A stretch of DNA of 64,000 nt from Phoronis australis. Lineage: Eukaryota > Phoronida > Phoronidae. This document shows, piece by piece, positions 45,701 to 58,670 of the stretch; within the stretch, counting starts at the first letter, position 1; every line of letters starts with the position of its first letter. A program made the position numbers and the translations under genes. The notes under the pieces are model-generated. The model did no database searches and had not been told where the DNA came from. It was given only the letters and a program-made list of their open reading frames with translations. The stretch is from assembly GCA_002633005.1 (NCBI GenBank), contig NMRA01000003.1, positions 1,094,492-1,158,491 on the forward strand. Reading direction: 5' to 3'.

Positions 45701-48700
45701 CATGGACCAAGTTTCTTGCGAGAAAATCAAGATCTCACAAGACCTCGCAAAATCACACAACATGCAAGCGTTTCATGTATATGCTAGCCTATCGGAACAA
45801 AACAGTGGCTACTGATGTGACTGGTTGGCGATTTTGGAATATTGAATAACCAGTTAATTCGCTGTATACAACATGTAAGCAAAGATTTTTTTCGCTGCGA
45901 GTGCAAGCTATAATATTTTGCTGATTATGACAAAATCATAGAAGACAAGGTCAATCAAGATGGGAGGATGGATGAAGACAATAATGACAATGATTATCAA
46001 GACAATCATTGTAACGATAACGATAAGAAAAAAACGGAGAAAGGACGACCGAAATGTTTCAAGAACAGATACAGACCTAGAACACACGCATTTTGCTTTA
46101 ATTAGCTGTCAAATGTTAAATTCTTAACTGAAGCGTGGGGTTGAAAATCATTACCACGGTCATCTGATTGTTGCCGAATTTGCCTCGAGCCGCTTATGGT
46201 TTCGATGTTCTTTTTTGGTTGAGGAAATAGAGTGTGATCACAGTAAAGACAATTTAGGAGCTAATTTTATTCAAGGTTGTGAAATGTAGTTTTAATAAAA
46301 AGAACAATAACGCAGTGAAACTACCAGATGAAAAATCAATAAAATATAAATAAGGGCTGATACCCAAAACAAAGTATGGTGAGCTTCATATAACATGAGC
46401 GACCACAGAAATAAACTAACAACCTGCCAATGACAAAGATTGCACAACTACAAAAGAATCAGAAAAAAAATGTCATGTTAATAAATGTCAGTGTTATTTA
46501 GGTAATTGGTTTTGACATGTTTAAAGATCGGATTAATTTCTAAGCCAGACAAAACAAGATTATAATAATGATGACGGTACGAAGCATGAGTGAAGTCACA
46601 AGTGAGCTGGGCTGTGAGCACAGGTGATAAAAAGGGAGTGGAATAAAACCAATAATTCATGCAACAACTTGCATGTAAACACTGAATGACAGCGTAAAGC
46701 ACTGACTGCCGGTATGAAGCAATAAATTGGAGTGCACCTGAGCTACCAAATTATCACCAGTAACGGAGTAAAATTGCCAACTTACTGTAAATGAACTGTT
46801 CACTTATTTTGCACAAACTAATTGACAAAAATTCCATTTTTCAATTGTTTAAAGCTTGACCACCTTGCAGCAAATACTGGAAACTTTAACAAAGTGGTGT
46901 TTTGTGACATCTACACAGTACATACCAATCCAACAACAGGCGTTCCTGCAATGTATTTTTGCACTTTTTGAGGTTTTAGGCAGAGTATAATATTGGAATG
47001 TGTTTATGGCAGTTTTCATGGTTTATTAGTTTAAGAACTACTTTGTACATATAAAGTTTTAAGTTATTTATTATTGAGTGGAGACAACATTCTACAGCCA
47101 TCTCTTTACTTTTTCAGGGGTTTCAGGGGATAGTTCATAACATTTGTTCATGTATCATTTCCTAGTTATGTATGGATTTCAGTTGACTTGCTACACCCTC
47201 TATTATGCTAGATGTGAATAGGACTGGGTGGCATTGATAACCCATTGTATTCTGCATACCTGTAGCAGCTTTATTATCAATCCTAGGCACCCCCTCAATT
47301 GTTAAGTCTTATTTACAAACATCCCAGCCAAAGCTTCTACCTGATTGGTTAGTTTTGTATTTGGAGCACATTCTAATTGATCCAATAGGTTTTACTATCA
47401 GGCCAGAAGCTTTCAATACATAATAAATACCCAATACATGTGTATTTCTCTCTATGAACCACCGCTTAACTAAATAAGCACTTATTTTGAGAAATAAATG
47501 GGGAATTTTGAATTTTAAAGAAAAAGTAATAATTTTTTGGTTTGCCGCCACGTGATATCAGTGAAAGACGTTGATCAGTCGATAGCACATATGCAATGGA
47601 GGATATTGGTGATTTTGTAAGTTACGAACGATTATTACGGAGATAAGTATGGAGATGGGGGTAAAGACGACACTCAGGCCATAGGTGAAACAGCTAATGA
47701 GTTAGACCTTGCCATATCTGCAGCCTTTGCCTGTTTGAAGTCATACGAACTCGACCCTACCGCTCCGGCGTCTTCGGAGAGTGAAGCCGAGTCAGAGTGG
47801 TAATTAATGCCTTCGTACGACGTAAGAGAGACATGGATGATTAGTGCACGATTTTCATAGTAGATTACGTACAATAGATACAGAGACAAGTTAACCTCAC
47901 ATTTCATATGTCGCACTCATGAGCATCCGTGGTTTATTTAAGCAACTGAATAGATTGAATGAGAAAGAGGTTAAGCACCAAGGGTATATCTGCGGGATGA
48001 TGGTACCAGACCACCCAAGCGCTTGCAATTGTACAGGAAGGACCGACGTCTCTCTAGTGCCCCGCAGCAAATTTAAAGTCGCACATTCATTAGTGGTGAT
48101 ATCATTGTAAAGCTCGTAGTCAACAAATGGAAATATCACTGCATGTGAAGTTAGCAGCTTGCTAGCGATGATGACATAACAAATCTAGCAGTTTAAAAAT
48201 GGCGATATTGTTAACATAGCAGTTGTGTTCACGTATCTGATTTATTAATGCCATGAGGCAAATGCAAACTAGGACCAGCCTGTCCCCTGAAAGTGAATAT
48301 TGAACCACACGCTACAATCACTGCGATGCTATACACAAGATGGCCCCAAAATATTTAGCCTGTATTCAGCAATCATTGAAGTGTTGTGGTAAAGTAACTT
48401 ACCTATCAAACCCATCTTTGACCAGTTGACCCCCCTTGATCCATGAGCAACCAATGCAAAGCCGAGCGTGGCCCCCACAATGCTATGGGTGCCAGAGACT
48501 GGCAACTTGAGGAATGTGGCTACAAGCAACCATACAGCACAGCCTACAAGAGAGAACAGTATAGGGATTTAAAGTAATGTTTTACTTGTCTAGTCTACGT
48601 AAAGTTAACTTGTCCTCACCTACCATGCCCTGGTCTTCACTATAAACTTCGTTTTACCCAAATGACAAATGTTCACATTTCAAAATTGAGATGGGGCACA

Positions 48701-51700
48701 AGACCTGCATCCACATTACTACACCAATCATCAATTCCTTCCCACATTTAATAACACAGTGGAATTTCCAAAGTTTCTAAAAAATAAGGTTTGACTGTAT
48801 TTTATAAAATCACGAGAATTGGTAAAATATCTAGATGGCTTACAACTGTGATACATTTTGGGCACCCTATTATTGGAATCTTGGATGAACCCTGCTTCTA
48901 AGGTCAAGAGCAGACTATCATTTTTGTTCTGGGTCGGGCAATGACCTCCCAGAGCTACTGTTAACAAGTTAAACATACATATTACTTTAACCATTAATAA
49001 AGAAAAAACACATAAGATACGTACGGGACATGTAATGTTTTTTAGTAATGGTGCTGATTTTGCTTTTGTGAATTTTAAATAAAGATTTAATTAATGTCTA
49101 ATAACATTGGAGATACTGATAAGGCATGCGCCACCATATAAAATGTATCTTCAGGGGTATCGTAAAGGTCTCCATCAATGTCCGAGACTACTGTAGATCA
49201 CATACCCTGTGGACACAATTGTCGGACTATTAAGTGCTACATAATACCTTGGTGGTTATAATTTGGGTTGAGTTTAAGTTCTTGTCCAGAAGTGAACGTA
49301 ATTTTCATAATATTTATAACTAAGGAAATTTTCTTCACAAGTCCGGACCTGATAATTAATTATCCTGAGCAGTTTGATAATAGTTAAAGCCGAGTTCTAC
49401 GATAAGACAGCGACGACCTTCACACAGCAACACTAAAACGAGAGACGTTCAGCAAACAAATTGAGGCTGATCACGTAACAACAATATAATTTATCACAAG
49501 CAACTTATGTTTCATTCATAACTAATGATCTTCAGTGTGGTTTCATGGTGTGTTTAGCTTAAGTGGCTGGGCCCATCACAGCCACACCTTTTCATTTCTG
49601 GCCAACTCTAAGACCAAATCTGCAGTTTGAACAGAAATGCTTAAAATGAGCATTTCAGCCTTAAGTGAAATTATTTGCGTTGAGTCTTGGTGACCTCTGT
49701 CATTAAAGATGCATAGTCTTATTAAATTGTGAATATGCAAATGAAGTACTATTTTACAAACAACCCTGGGTCCTCCAGTGTGCTGGAAACCATCAGAGAA
49801 CCAGTTATACACTACAATTTGGCGAAAGTCTCATTTTGCGAGACTATTTTTATGTAAATGAGTATGGTAATATTTCTTTGTTACCCAAATGAAAAAGGCA
49901 CAATTCTTATAATTTGTTTATTTCGCTATCAACTACAGACTGCATAATATTTGGAATTACTAGGGCCTTCTATACGTTCACACTCGTTGTTAAGTGTATA
50001 AGTTTTGGTGTTTTCTCTTAAACCACAATTTACTTACTACTTGTTTCTTTACCCCTATTATACTTGCATACACAGTTCCGCAGGAAGACACTATTTGGCG
50101 CTAGCTACTAATTTCAATATTCATGATTTTATGAGACATAGCATCTTCAACATAATTGATTAGGAAAATGATGCAATTCATACTTTTCTCCTTCGGGATA
50201 TCAGTGAAATGAAGACAATAATACCTGATAATGCAGACACCTGTCCAACCATAAGCAGTTCTTCTGTGCCATTATAAGGAGTAATATCTATAACACCTTT
50301 ACGTATAGTCTCCGACACACGAGCACCTGAAACACAAAGCAGACGGGAATTTCAATGCAATATTTTAGAACACAAACTCCAACTCACTAGAATGTCATCA
50401 TCTTATGACATCTAGCTATTCATGTAGTCTGCAATTTTCCTGCCATATGTTTTGCATGTTGTGTGCATTCGTTCTTTTAATAATGCAACTCAGTGGAAGT
50501 TGTGAAATGTTGAGTATTTATAATAAAGATGGAATTTTTTAAAACCTTGATCGTAATTTTTATTCTTAACTTCAATACACTGATTTGAAAAATGCAATTT
50601 CGAAATTAGGGCAGTCAAACCAAATTTTTCTTCCTTCGCAACAATAATGCAACCCTCACAACACAAAGAAAACATTATCAAAATCAGGTTAACCAGTACA
50701 AAGTTATTGTTAACTTTTGTGGCGAAATTTGGGTCACTTGTTTAGATCCCGTCGACCATCTTGGACGACAGTGGCATAAATTACACGCTGTTTCATCATT
50801 TTCACCAATATTTCGCAGTGAAATTTCATTATACCATCTCTAATATTCTGTGCGATTCAACAGTTTTCATCAGAATGTAGTCACACAGATGTCATGTTAT
50901 TTGTCAAGTGCTTAACATGCTCACTATTCCACTTGAGACTCATTTTCAATGGCACCGACAACATGATGACTCATGCTGAACTGAACGGCATGTCCAACCA
51001 GCTACTTTGTAATTGGCGAAGACTTAACTATGATACACTGACGCTGCTTCAAAAACCATCTTACGTACAATTTTCAGGCTTTTGGACTAAAAGAATAATT
51101 AATATTCTAATTACCGCACTGAGGATTGCCCATTCTGTTGCCTTTACACACTGATAAAAATAGCTAAAATTGTTTCAAAATTGTTTTTTATTTGAAAGTG
51201 ACCTGTTCTTTAAGATTTGATTGTGTATTATAATAGAAAACATCTAAATTGTGCTGTTTTGTAACTCGTTGCTTTCTACCTCAGGTTACCAAAGCAACAC
51301 ATTTGGAAGAATCTTAACTTACTTAGAGGAATAGGCTACATAGGATTTTGAAGCTTCCTCCAATCCTTCATCTTCACAGCCTCTTAGTTTTTTTGAAATC
51401 AATCATGCTTGTCGATTAAGCCATTTTGACAATAAATCTTGTCAAAAAATTGACATCAATGGGTGCAAGGGAAATAGAATCCATTTGAAGATCGGCTAGT
51501 GTTGGCGTATCACCACCCACATACCTATTAAGTGTCACGAAAGTCACATCACCCATGAATGACAATGCATTGCTTGTTGAAAACTATAACACCTTACAGG
51601 ATAGTCAAATCTAGACGAAAATGGGAATGGCAGCGGTGCTGCTCCGGCAGTCATATTAATAAGCACAATCCGTCAAGCAGTTTTTGAGGTAATCAAAGCA

Positions 51701-51975
51701 CAAGCCAATCACCGGATGCCAACTAGGTGTGATAAGACTTTTTTGTGGCCGTATAAAAAACATTGATAAAAATGAAACTCACCGAGAAGAACAGATCCCA
51801 GTGTTTCGAAAACTGTTCCTAATATGCAGGCATTCCGTAGCGTCAGAACCTTAGCTCCAACTGACGTACCAAAAGAGTTTGCCACGTCATTGGCTCCAAT
51901 GCCGAATCCCAAAATAAATGCAATGATGAAGCCCACCACAACCATCCAAACCATTTCAGGAGGAATGTACACCAT
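33730..51975 (-). CDS. SLC20A: SLC20/PiT sodium-dependent phosphate transporter (12 coding exons)
   Basis: Exons in gene order: 51975-51783, 50326-50225, 48543-48403, 41205-41120, 40095-39999, 39771-39652, 39293-39081, 38681-38593, 37300-37142, 35565-35447, 34829-34644, 33973-33730. Together they give 582 aa and a TGA stop; human PiT1/2 have 679/652. The two PiT signatures are present: [11 protein letters not shown] (27-37) and GGNDVSNAIG (435-444), with Asp30 and Asp438 matching the transport-essential Asp pair. Glu57 and Glu507 match the paired family Glu residues, and the sequon NGT at N83 matches the PiT2 glycosylation site. PiT proteins move inorganic phosphate with Na+ across the plasma membrane; they serve as cellular phosphate importers. 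The intracellular loop (exons 7-9, residues ~247-418, acidic and Ser-rich) is shorter than in vertebrates. Intron 7 uses a GC donor (AAG then GCAAGT); the nearby GT would break the frame. The start ATG has context AAGATGG. The 5'UTR exon was not found. Confidence 0.95.
35727..36921 (-). repeat. CTCF-motif repeat element, copy D (reverse)
   Basis: In reverse orientation in the SLC20 intron between exons 9 and 10. It starts at 36921 with ATGTGCCCAC and CCACATA-TTTA-TATGTGG, and its far end carries the inverse of the conserved tail (ACCGAGCGTTGATATGC). Core sites are eroded, the best being CCACTAGGGGGTGC at 36071 (13 of 14). The 110-codon - strand ORF inside is a repeat frame. Confidence 0.75.
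37170..37183 (+). promoter_or_regulatory. CTCF-like motif inside SLC20 exon 9
   Basis: CCACTAGAGGGCGT matches CCASYAGRKGGCRS at 13 of 14. On the coding strand it encodes PSSG of the SLC20 loop. Function unknown. Confidence 0.25.
38682..39081 (-). other. GC-AG intron border of SLC20 intron 7
   Basis: The donor reads AAG then GCAAGTATT, the known GC-donor consensus; the acceptor is ATTATAG before 38681. Using the GT four bases further on shifts the frame and meets a TGA after eight codons. The stated span is the exon 7 edge to the last intron base on the - strand. Confidence 0.75.
39004..39017 (+). promoter_or_regulatory. Isolated perfect CTCF-core motif in SLC20 intron 7
   Basis: CCACCAGAGGGCAG matches the consensus at 14 of 14, outside any repeat copy I can define. 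The intron is also the one with the GC donor. Confidence 0.35.
43031..43074 (+). repeat. 16-bp tandem repeat, three copies
   Basis: Unit GTGTAGATTGCGTCAT, the last copy diverged. Confidence 0.65.
43705..44204. mobile_element. MITE with AGGGCCTTTCATA-type inverted ends
   Basis: The left end AGGGCCTTTCATACTAAC is matched by the inverse of the right end (AGGCCCTTTCATATTGAC). Internally CAGTATGAACA recurs twice in the left half, and CAGTTAAC occurs in both halves. CTAAA borders both sides and may be the target duplication. About 500 bp; the 62-codon ORF inside is not a gene. Confidence 0.55.
47597..47803 (+). pseudogene. Possible small ORF broken by a frameshift, unknown
   Basis: One frame starts MEDIGDF and reaches a stop after 16 codons. 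A second frame, open from about 47627, reads [12 protein letters not shown] and later [10 protein letters not shown] then TAA at 47801-47803. The acidic Ser/Glu tail looks protein-like, but I recognise no family. Confidence 0.15.
49727..49930 (+). repeat. Dispersed repeat, copy 2
   Basis: Second copy of the sequence at 22841-22995; in SLC20 intron 2. Confidence 0.55.
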
Positions 51976-53221
51976 CTTGGCTAACTTGTCACTTTTCACC
52001 GGTAATTAATGAAGTAATATACTGACACAGCTCTAACAGCAATGGGGTTTGATGACAGTTGAAGAACTCGTTTTGTCACCTCCAGTTACTTCCAAAACTG
52101 TGAAGAAAACTAACAGTCTGGAAGAATGTTCCACTGTGAAGGTGCATGGAGACCTGGCAAAGGGCGTCTCATACAGTCACAAATAATCTGCAAGGTATAA
52201 AGACCACAGCTGATAAACACGAAACATTATCTTTGCACTGATAACAGGGTTCTTGGAGCCAAGAGAATTTTGGGTCTGATAAAATAATATTTTGATAAAA
52301 CATCCATTTTAAGGTGAAACTAGAAAACAAAAATAATTCACTTCTGCACACATAAGGGATTTGGGAATCGCAGAATAGTTGCCAGAAACTGAGATGTCGT
52401 ATTGCTATCTCACTGTTGATAGGTAACCATACTTGCACAGCTGATTATACCACCCACCAACTTAAAACTCTAAACCTGCCTGTATACTGTATAACTTTCA
52501 AATCATTAACCAATAACTTTTATTTACAGGGCATTCAGAAAATAGGAAATAAAGCATTAATACATTAAAATGAAAGCACTCTATAGGGCAACACTTAGTG
52601 GAATTGAATGATAATCAGTAATCATTACCATAATTACAATAAAACAAAAGGCATTCGTGGGAAAATGGAGAATGGTTAGATGATATATTTCAGACAGCCC
52701 TGAAGAGATCTTTTCAAATACATAATTTCAGAAGATCCCTCCACAGCTTTGAATGAACAATGACAAAAAAAGAGGAATATTTCCAGGTGACATATTGTTG
52801 TAAAATTCAACCGAAATAAACGTTTTTTGCATGACAAAAAAAGAGACGAAGAAAGAGGAGACTGGAAATAAAATAAGATGGAATTGAAAACAAAAAAGAG
52901 GAAATCCTCTCAAAAGAGGAAAATTTCAAGCCCTGTTATTCAACGGCAACAGAGCTGTGGTTCTGCTAAGCCATTGATGAAATGTGTGTGAAAAGTCATG
53001 CTGATCAGACACAGACACAGAGAGTTATGTAACAGACAGTAAAAACCCCTGCCATCTTGGTAAAATGAAAGAGCTATGCTTTAAGTACACTGACTCCTAT
53101 GACCCAAAACTCATTACATCCTATGGTTATCATGTTTTCCTGGATTCTGTGCTGTGCAATGCTGGACATAAATCAACTCTCAGACCAATCAGGTTTTTCC
53201 CTCTTTCAAGGTTATGCTGCT

Positions 53222-53620
53222 GTGCAGGTACTTGGAATCCTGCTTAATCTTAAGATCGCTTGTGTGCATGAACTTGGAACATGAGGAAACTTGACAAGTT
53301 CACTCAAATAATCACATTCACGATTATAAAAATTTGCACTGCACAAAACAAAGTTACATGTTAATAAAATAATGTACATTTTAACCAAACTTTCCAGCTT
53401 CAACTATTGGCGATCTTTTTCACCAAACAATAATTATTTTAACCATTCACTCACATATTCCTCCTGTGACACAAGTTACAGTACAGGAGAAAGTGGTAGT
53501 GAGGCATATTTCTTTACACTGGACAAAAACTTTCACCTGATTGCCCAAATGAATATTCAATTCCAAGTTCATGCATACACAATCATGAGATTAAGCAGGA
53601 TTCCAAGTTCAGGCACAACA
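53222..53620. repeat. Inverted repeat with ~50-bp arms
   Basis: The left arm (about 53226-53280) reads ACTTGGAATCCTGCTTAATC ... GCATGAACTTGGAA. The right arm (about 53561-53617) is its inverse with roughly 80% identity. The spacer is about 280 bp. Likely terminal repeats of a non-coding element. Confidence 0.5.
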
Positions 53621-56091
53621 ATGAAAGACCTTACAGACAACAGTATTTACACAACAATAGATTTTAAGTGGATAAAAGTACTATTACATGGTGAAATAAA
53701 ATTCTTCAAAGTATATTGTTTTGTCAAAATTTTGTTTATTTGTTTCTTTAATTGCACAAAACGAATAAACCTGAAATTTATGAACAACATATGTTTCGCA
53801 AACAGCTCAAAGCCTATTGTTTTTGGTTGAAATCAGATAAAAGATGGCACTGTGGCGGCCATTTTTCCTTTTACGAAGCCATAGCTCCGCAGTTTTTGGT
53901 CGGATATTTTTGATTCTTTATCTTTGGAGAGATCATACCAAGAGGCAAGAGCTACCGCAAGTGTCTCATTTGTTTTTCTCCAGCTCTTACTGCTTTTGAC
54001 AAGTTATTCAACATTTTCCAATGACTCGTCTCCAAATAAATGTTTTTGTGCCTTATCTTCGGCGTTCGTTGAAAGATCTGTCAGAAATTTGGTATGACGA
54101 AAAGGACAGATCCTTTCATATTTCAAGCACTGTCAGCACTTTGAAACTCGTTTCTTGCTACGACTTACCATTCTCGAGGTATTCAAGATAAAAAGCTCTT
54201 TTGTTGACATTATTTATAGCTGCAAATTGCATTTTTAGTCTGATCTTCATGAAATTTATGTGCAGTATTTACTTGGTCAATACCCAGAGGTTCTCTGTTC
54301 TTGGGCAAAATCGGAATTTTTCGAATTATGTTTGCGATGCTCTAGCTCCACAATCCTTTAACTGAACCTTTTCAAATCTGGATCTCCTTACGGGTTATCT
54401 AAAACATTAGTGTACTAACCATCAGCGTTATGATTGTTTATGCTCTTGGTTTCGTCGTCGATATCACCTTTAAATTTTTTATTTCACCAAGTGTTGCTCT
54501 TTAAGAGCACTTTCATTTTGATGCTTGACTTTAAATGAACCGCCATTAACTAGGTCATGTAACCATGTCTTTTTACAAAAACTTGGTAAAGACAGACCAC
54601 ATCCATAGCAAAACAATGGTATTAAAATAAAATGACCGAATTTCATAATTTGATCTAAATGTTCAAATGTTCAAGATGAAATCTAAAACATGCTGCTAGT
54701 TTTCTAAATCATTATTTGGTTTCCTTTTCTGCAATGTTTTTTTCATTAAAATTACATTTGATATCCAATCATTCAAAAAAGATAAAAGAACAGAGAAAAG
54801 GTGACAAATGTGACGACCCTTGAAATTCGCAAGGTTTTAGATTTGATAGGTATAGGGTACACAGATTTTTATATGACATGCTTCAAATCAAAACAAATAC
54901 TTTTTAAAAAGCGTTGGTACCATGCTAATTTAATCAAGCCAAGAAAAGTTTGACCACACTGGAATCAAAAATGAAAACTTACGTGTAAGATATTAAAACA
55001 AACGAAAAGCTTCGAAACAACGCAACTACTACCCACCATCAAACAGCAGCGTGGTTGTCGTTTGTATGTCAAAAGTTCACGGCGTGTGAGCGTTGCGGTT
55101 CACTCATGACCAGTTGAAGTTCGAAATACCGACAGCTACTAGCACATAACATCCCGAGTATTTGACACCTTGGAACAACATAACATGAACAAGGCAAAAC
55201 CAAAACACAAACGAGACATTTTCATTTAACAACATCTCTCACAAACCACCAGTACGACTCCTACGGCGTGTGAGGACGACGCGTGCTAACGTCAACGAAC
55301 GAAAAGAACGGTCTTCATGATGACGATTTTTTATGTTTTGCGAAATGCACAAGGCAGTAAAACATAGATCTAAACCAGGGCAACAAGGTTAAATGATATA
55401 CACACCTTCGAAACACCATAGACACGTAACCAGTCCGTAAATAAGTATTTACAGAAAGACCACGACAATCACAAACACCAGACATTCGCCATTAGTACTT
55501 GCCAACAGAACACAATAGGCTAAACGCGGGAGATTTCGAATCGTTCTCGCGCCAAAACATGAGCTGTCTGGATAACACAAAAAAACTACGTTATCGTAAG
55601 GAAATGCTTAAACACGACATATGAATACTCGCCAAGGACTAATTAATTTCAAACAGAACACTTATTCTAAATTTTTAATTAGGGTATGAAAGTCATTACA
55701 TCATAGACTATCTATGATTACATAAGTTAGGCTACAGGGGGAATAACTCGCATTTACTTTTGGACTTTAGGTCATGACCTTGTCGATGGCCCCGGCCTGG
55801 CCGTTCGCCGCGAGGGAGGACTCTCAATTTATTACCAACCCAACGCCAGAGTGCATTCTCTTTGGTGGGCATGATATTGGTAGTCTCTCGTAGAATATGA
55901 TTGTGCATAACAGGCGTGAAAATAGGTAGGCCTACTTGATCCGCTAATAGTACAACACTGACATTCAGTGATAAGTGAGCAGCTGAGACATATCATACTG
56001 AAATACCTGCGGGTCCGTGCTTATCAATAGTTAGGTAAGCTATTCCAAAATAACCCTATACTTGGTAAAAGACGTAATTAAAACCATGCAT

Positions 56092-56251
56092 GCATCGGAC
56101 AACTCTTAGAATACTTTCTTTCATTCGATCTCTTCAAATTGCCTTCGAGTGGTGATTTGGCATTCTTTTGGCATTTTTGTCGCCAAATCACCACTCGAAG
56201 GCAATTTGAAGAGATCGAATGAAAGAAAGTATTCTAAGAGTTGTCCGATGC
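56092..56251. repeat. Perfect 70-bp inverted repeat, 20-nt loop
   Basis: Left arm 56092-56161 begins GCATCGGACAACTCTTAG and ends GTGATTTGGC; right arm 56182-56251 is its exact inverse. The loop is 56162-56181. No mismatch was found in 70 pairs. A transcript would fold into a long perfect hairpin. Origin unknown: fold-back element, recent inverted duplication or assembly artefact. Confidence 0.9.
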
Positions 56252-56737
56252 TAGTTTCGTGGAGTTCCATGCACATTTGAGTAGAAAATTCTGAGCAAAC
56301 AGATTTCGAGTGTCCAACCTTTATGTTTTCTTATATATATTATTGAGTGACGTCATTTGCGATAAACCCAAGCGCCTGTGTGTGCAATGAAGAAAATTAC
56401 GTCATTTTTTAAAGAAAATGGAATCTGAGTGACGAATAAAAAACAGATGCTGCTGGTAAGATGTGAATTTTAATCGAAGCCTTAGTGGATCACTCAGAAA
56501 CTCATAATTCTCTCTTTGTCAAACCTTAAGACGATTTCCAACGCAATCGCGTTATTAATGCAAATAACGGATTTGGTCTTTTGGGCAATCGAAGACTATT
56601 TAAAAAACAATAAATTTGTTACGAACTAATTGCACAAAATATAAAAAGTGTAATAAACATTACGAAAAGAAAAAGGTTTCGCGCGCAAACGCTGTAGACC
56701 ATAAACAAGTAGGTCTCTTAGTATCATATTAGGAGTT

Positions 56738-56815
56738 AAATCGTGGTGGTGTAGTGCTAAAGCATGCGCGCTCTAGCCGTGAGTTCGAGTCTGTGGGGCT
56801 CACTTGCACTTTTTC
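56738..56815 (+). repeat. tRNA-like stretch, possible SINE head
   Basis: TGGTGTAGTGCTAAAGC resembles a pol III A box and GAGTTCGAGTCTG a B box about 33 bases later. The cloverleaf stems do not pair well, so it is not a plausible working tRNA. Confidence 0.25.
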
Positions 56816-56904
56816 CTGTTTGACACTTTCTCCGTGTTTTTTTTTGCATTTTTTTCTTGGGTAATTCTTCGGGAATTAAGGAAAATGCTTGATTTTTAGA
56901 GATA

Positions 56905-57054
56905 AAAACAGAAAAATTTCCTGGGCGGGAGGGGGACAAACTCCCCTCCCGACCTCCCCCCATTGGGTGCTATGCGCATCTACAATTGTGCTTTGCGCAA
57001 ATGTTTACAGACAAAATGTTGGGCCCCCCTTGTGATATCCTAAGTCCGCCACTG
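56905..57054 (+). mobile_element. MITE fragment, CAGTGGCGGAT family
   Basis: Ends CCTAAGTCCGCCACTG with G- and C-runs before it; left end unclear. Confidence 0.45.
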
Positions 57055-57436
57055 TTTATGGTGACCGGTGAAGGTGGAAATCGGAGGAAGCATGTGTCCT
57101 TCCCCCCCGCCGGGACGGTGAATCCGTAGCGATTAGAACGTACTTATCAATTAGTGTAAGGCCAGGGGGCGGGGGCATAAGGGCAGCCGAGAAAGGAAAG
57201 AGTTAGAGAGAAACGATTCTAGTGAACATTCTCAGAAAACCACAAGTCATTTCCATCTACTTTCCATCGTCGGATTAGCCCTACTCCTTATCATTGTACT
57301 TTAATCTGACAGCGGTAATATAATAACTGCCTGAAAATTTTTGGAGCTTTCCCACTGAGCCCTAATTATGGCCCTGGCCTAACATTCTTAATTACTGACC
57401 GCAAGCAGCCTAACTTACGTGGGAAAGTAGACAGTG

Positions 57437-57468
57437 TCACCGTCTCTAGTTGGCAGTAGAGACGGTGA
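57437..57468. repeat. Short perfect hairpin, 12-bp stem and 8-nt loop
   Basis: TCACCGTCTCTA, loop GTTGGCAG, TAGAGACGGTGA. No gene adjoins it. Confidence 0.7.
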
Positions 57469-58670
57469 TGCTCCCACATGGCCTTTCATGCACCGGAAGC
57501 TTTTTCGGCGAATAATGCCCCACACCGATTAAACCATCAAAGTGAACACGGGCGGACATGATTCCGGTGGGTCTGAGCCCCCCTCACCCGGTACCGGTTC
57601 TAGTTGCTATACTTAATATTTCCTTGCGCTTCACCCTGTTGTTGTTTCACTTTGCTTGCGGTAGACAAGGGGTCGGTGTAAATAAACCAAAAGATTTTAA
57701 TAATAATCCCTAAGGGAGCATCACTGCCTCGATGCGGGCACTGTCTGGTGGGAAAGGCAACATATTTACCTTACTAACTTTATTGCGGTATCAAATTTCC
57801 TTCCCTTCGGGGGAACACGGGATAGGCGACCGGGCATTAAATTTTAATTTAAGCGGCGTAAGTCGGTGGAAAACTTAACCCACAGGAATTAATTTGACCA
57901 CTGCTGTAAAATGTTCTCCTCCGGGTTTGACGAGAGTCAGTCGCGTGAGAGTTTACCACCATTAGCTTCCATTTAGTGCCAATCGTGTTAGAATCGTGTG
58001 TTAAATTCTTCCACTTGGTTGATTCTGTCAGTTAGATTTACGTAGGAAAAAATCAACACCAGTGTTTCAGTTTACCGGAATTTTTTATCTGCGCCGATCG
58101 TTATGACCGCCAAGACATTAAATGAGCAATTGAAGTACACTGACCCGAAATCTAGTTGCCGACGCGAAAGTTGAATTAACACTCTCTAACCGACACGTGT
58201 GATAGCTCCGCAATTTAAAATAGGAGAAAAGATACACGTTAAAAATACCCCGCTAAAATTCTAGAACTCACCTGTTATACAAATGTCATCAAAGTCGTTG
58301 AAGATGTAAATTAGTTAAATCCGTGTTACTTGTTCTCGCTGGTCAAACTCGAACGACTGAAAAACTAATATTAAATGCGTATTCAATCACGCTGAATCCA
58401 TAAAATATTTGGGATTTTCCGTACGTTCTAATCTATATGTGTGTAGTAATGTACATGATAACGTCACACGAACTTTGTATCAAATGATCATCAATAACTA
58501 GCTCTACATGAAAGAAAAGGTCTCGAAATATTTCGACTGCGGAATTCGATATTACTGGGTGATCGGGTTTGCCCCATTTGGCACTGAATACGTACGTAAC
58601 GCCATAACATCTCAGGGTTATTTCCTTCTGATAACCTGTAATAGGTCACTGGTTTCTGATTTACGTATTT

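Larger units (their letters stand above)
41206..48402. other. SLC20 intron 3 (7.2 kb)
   Basis: Holds a MITE (43705-44204), a 16-bp tandem triple (43031-43074) and a short acidic, Asn/Asp-rich reading frame at 45930-46104 with no ATG near its start. A possible two-frame ORF lies at 47597-47803. No firm gene seen. Confidence 0.5.
51976..58670. other. Upstream flank of SLC20
   Basis: Should contain the SLC20 5'UTR and promoter; neither could be fixed. Contains inverted repeats at 53222-53620, 56092-56251 and 57437-57468, and a tRNA-like stretch at 56738. ORFs at 53065-53830 lack known features. Confidence 0.4.

Noticed and set aside
45930-46104. Asn/Asp-rich reading frame with a GRPK motif
   Set aside because: Low complexity, no ATG near the start, no splice context.
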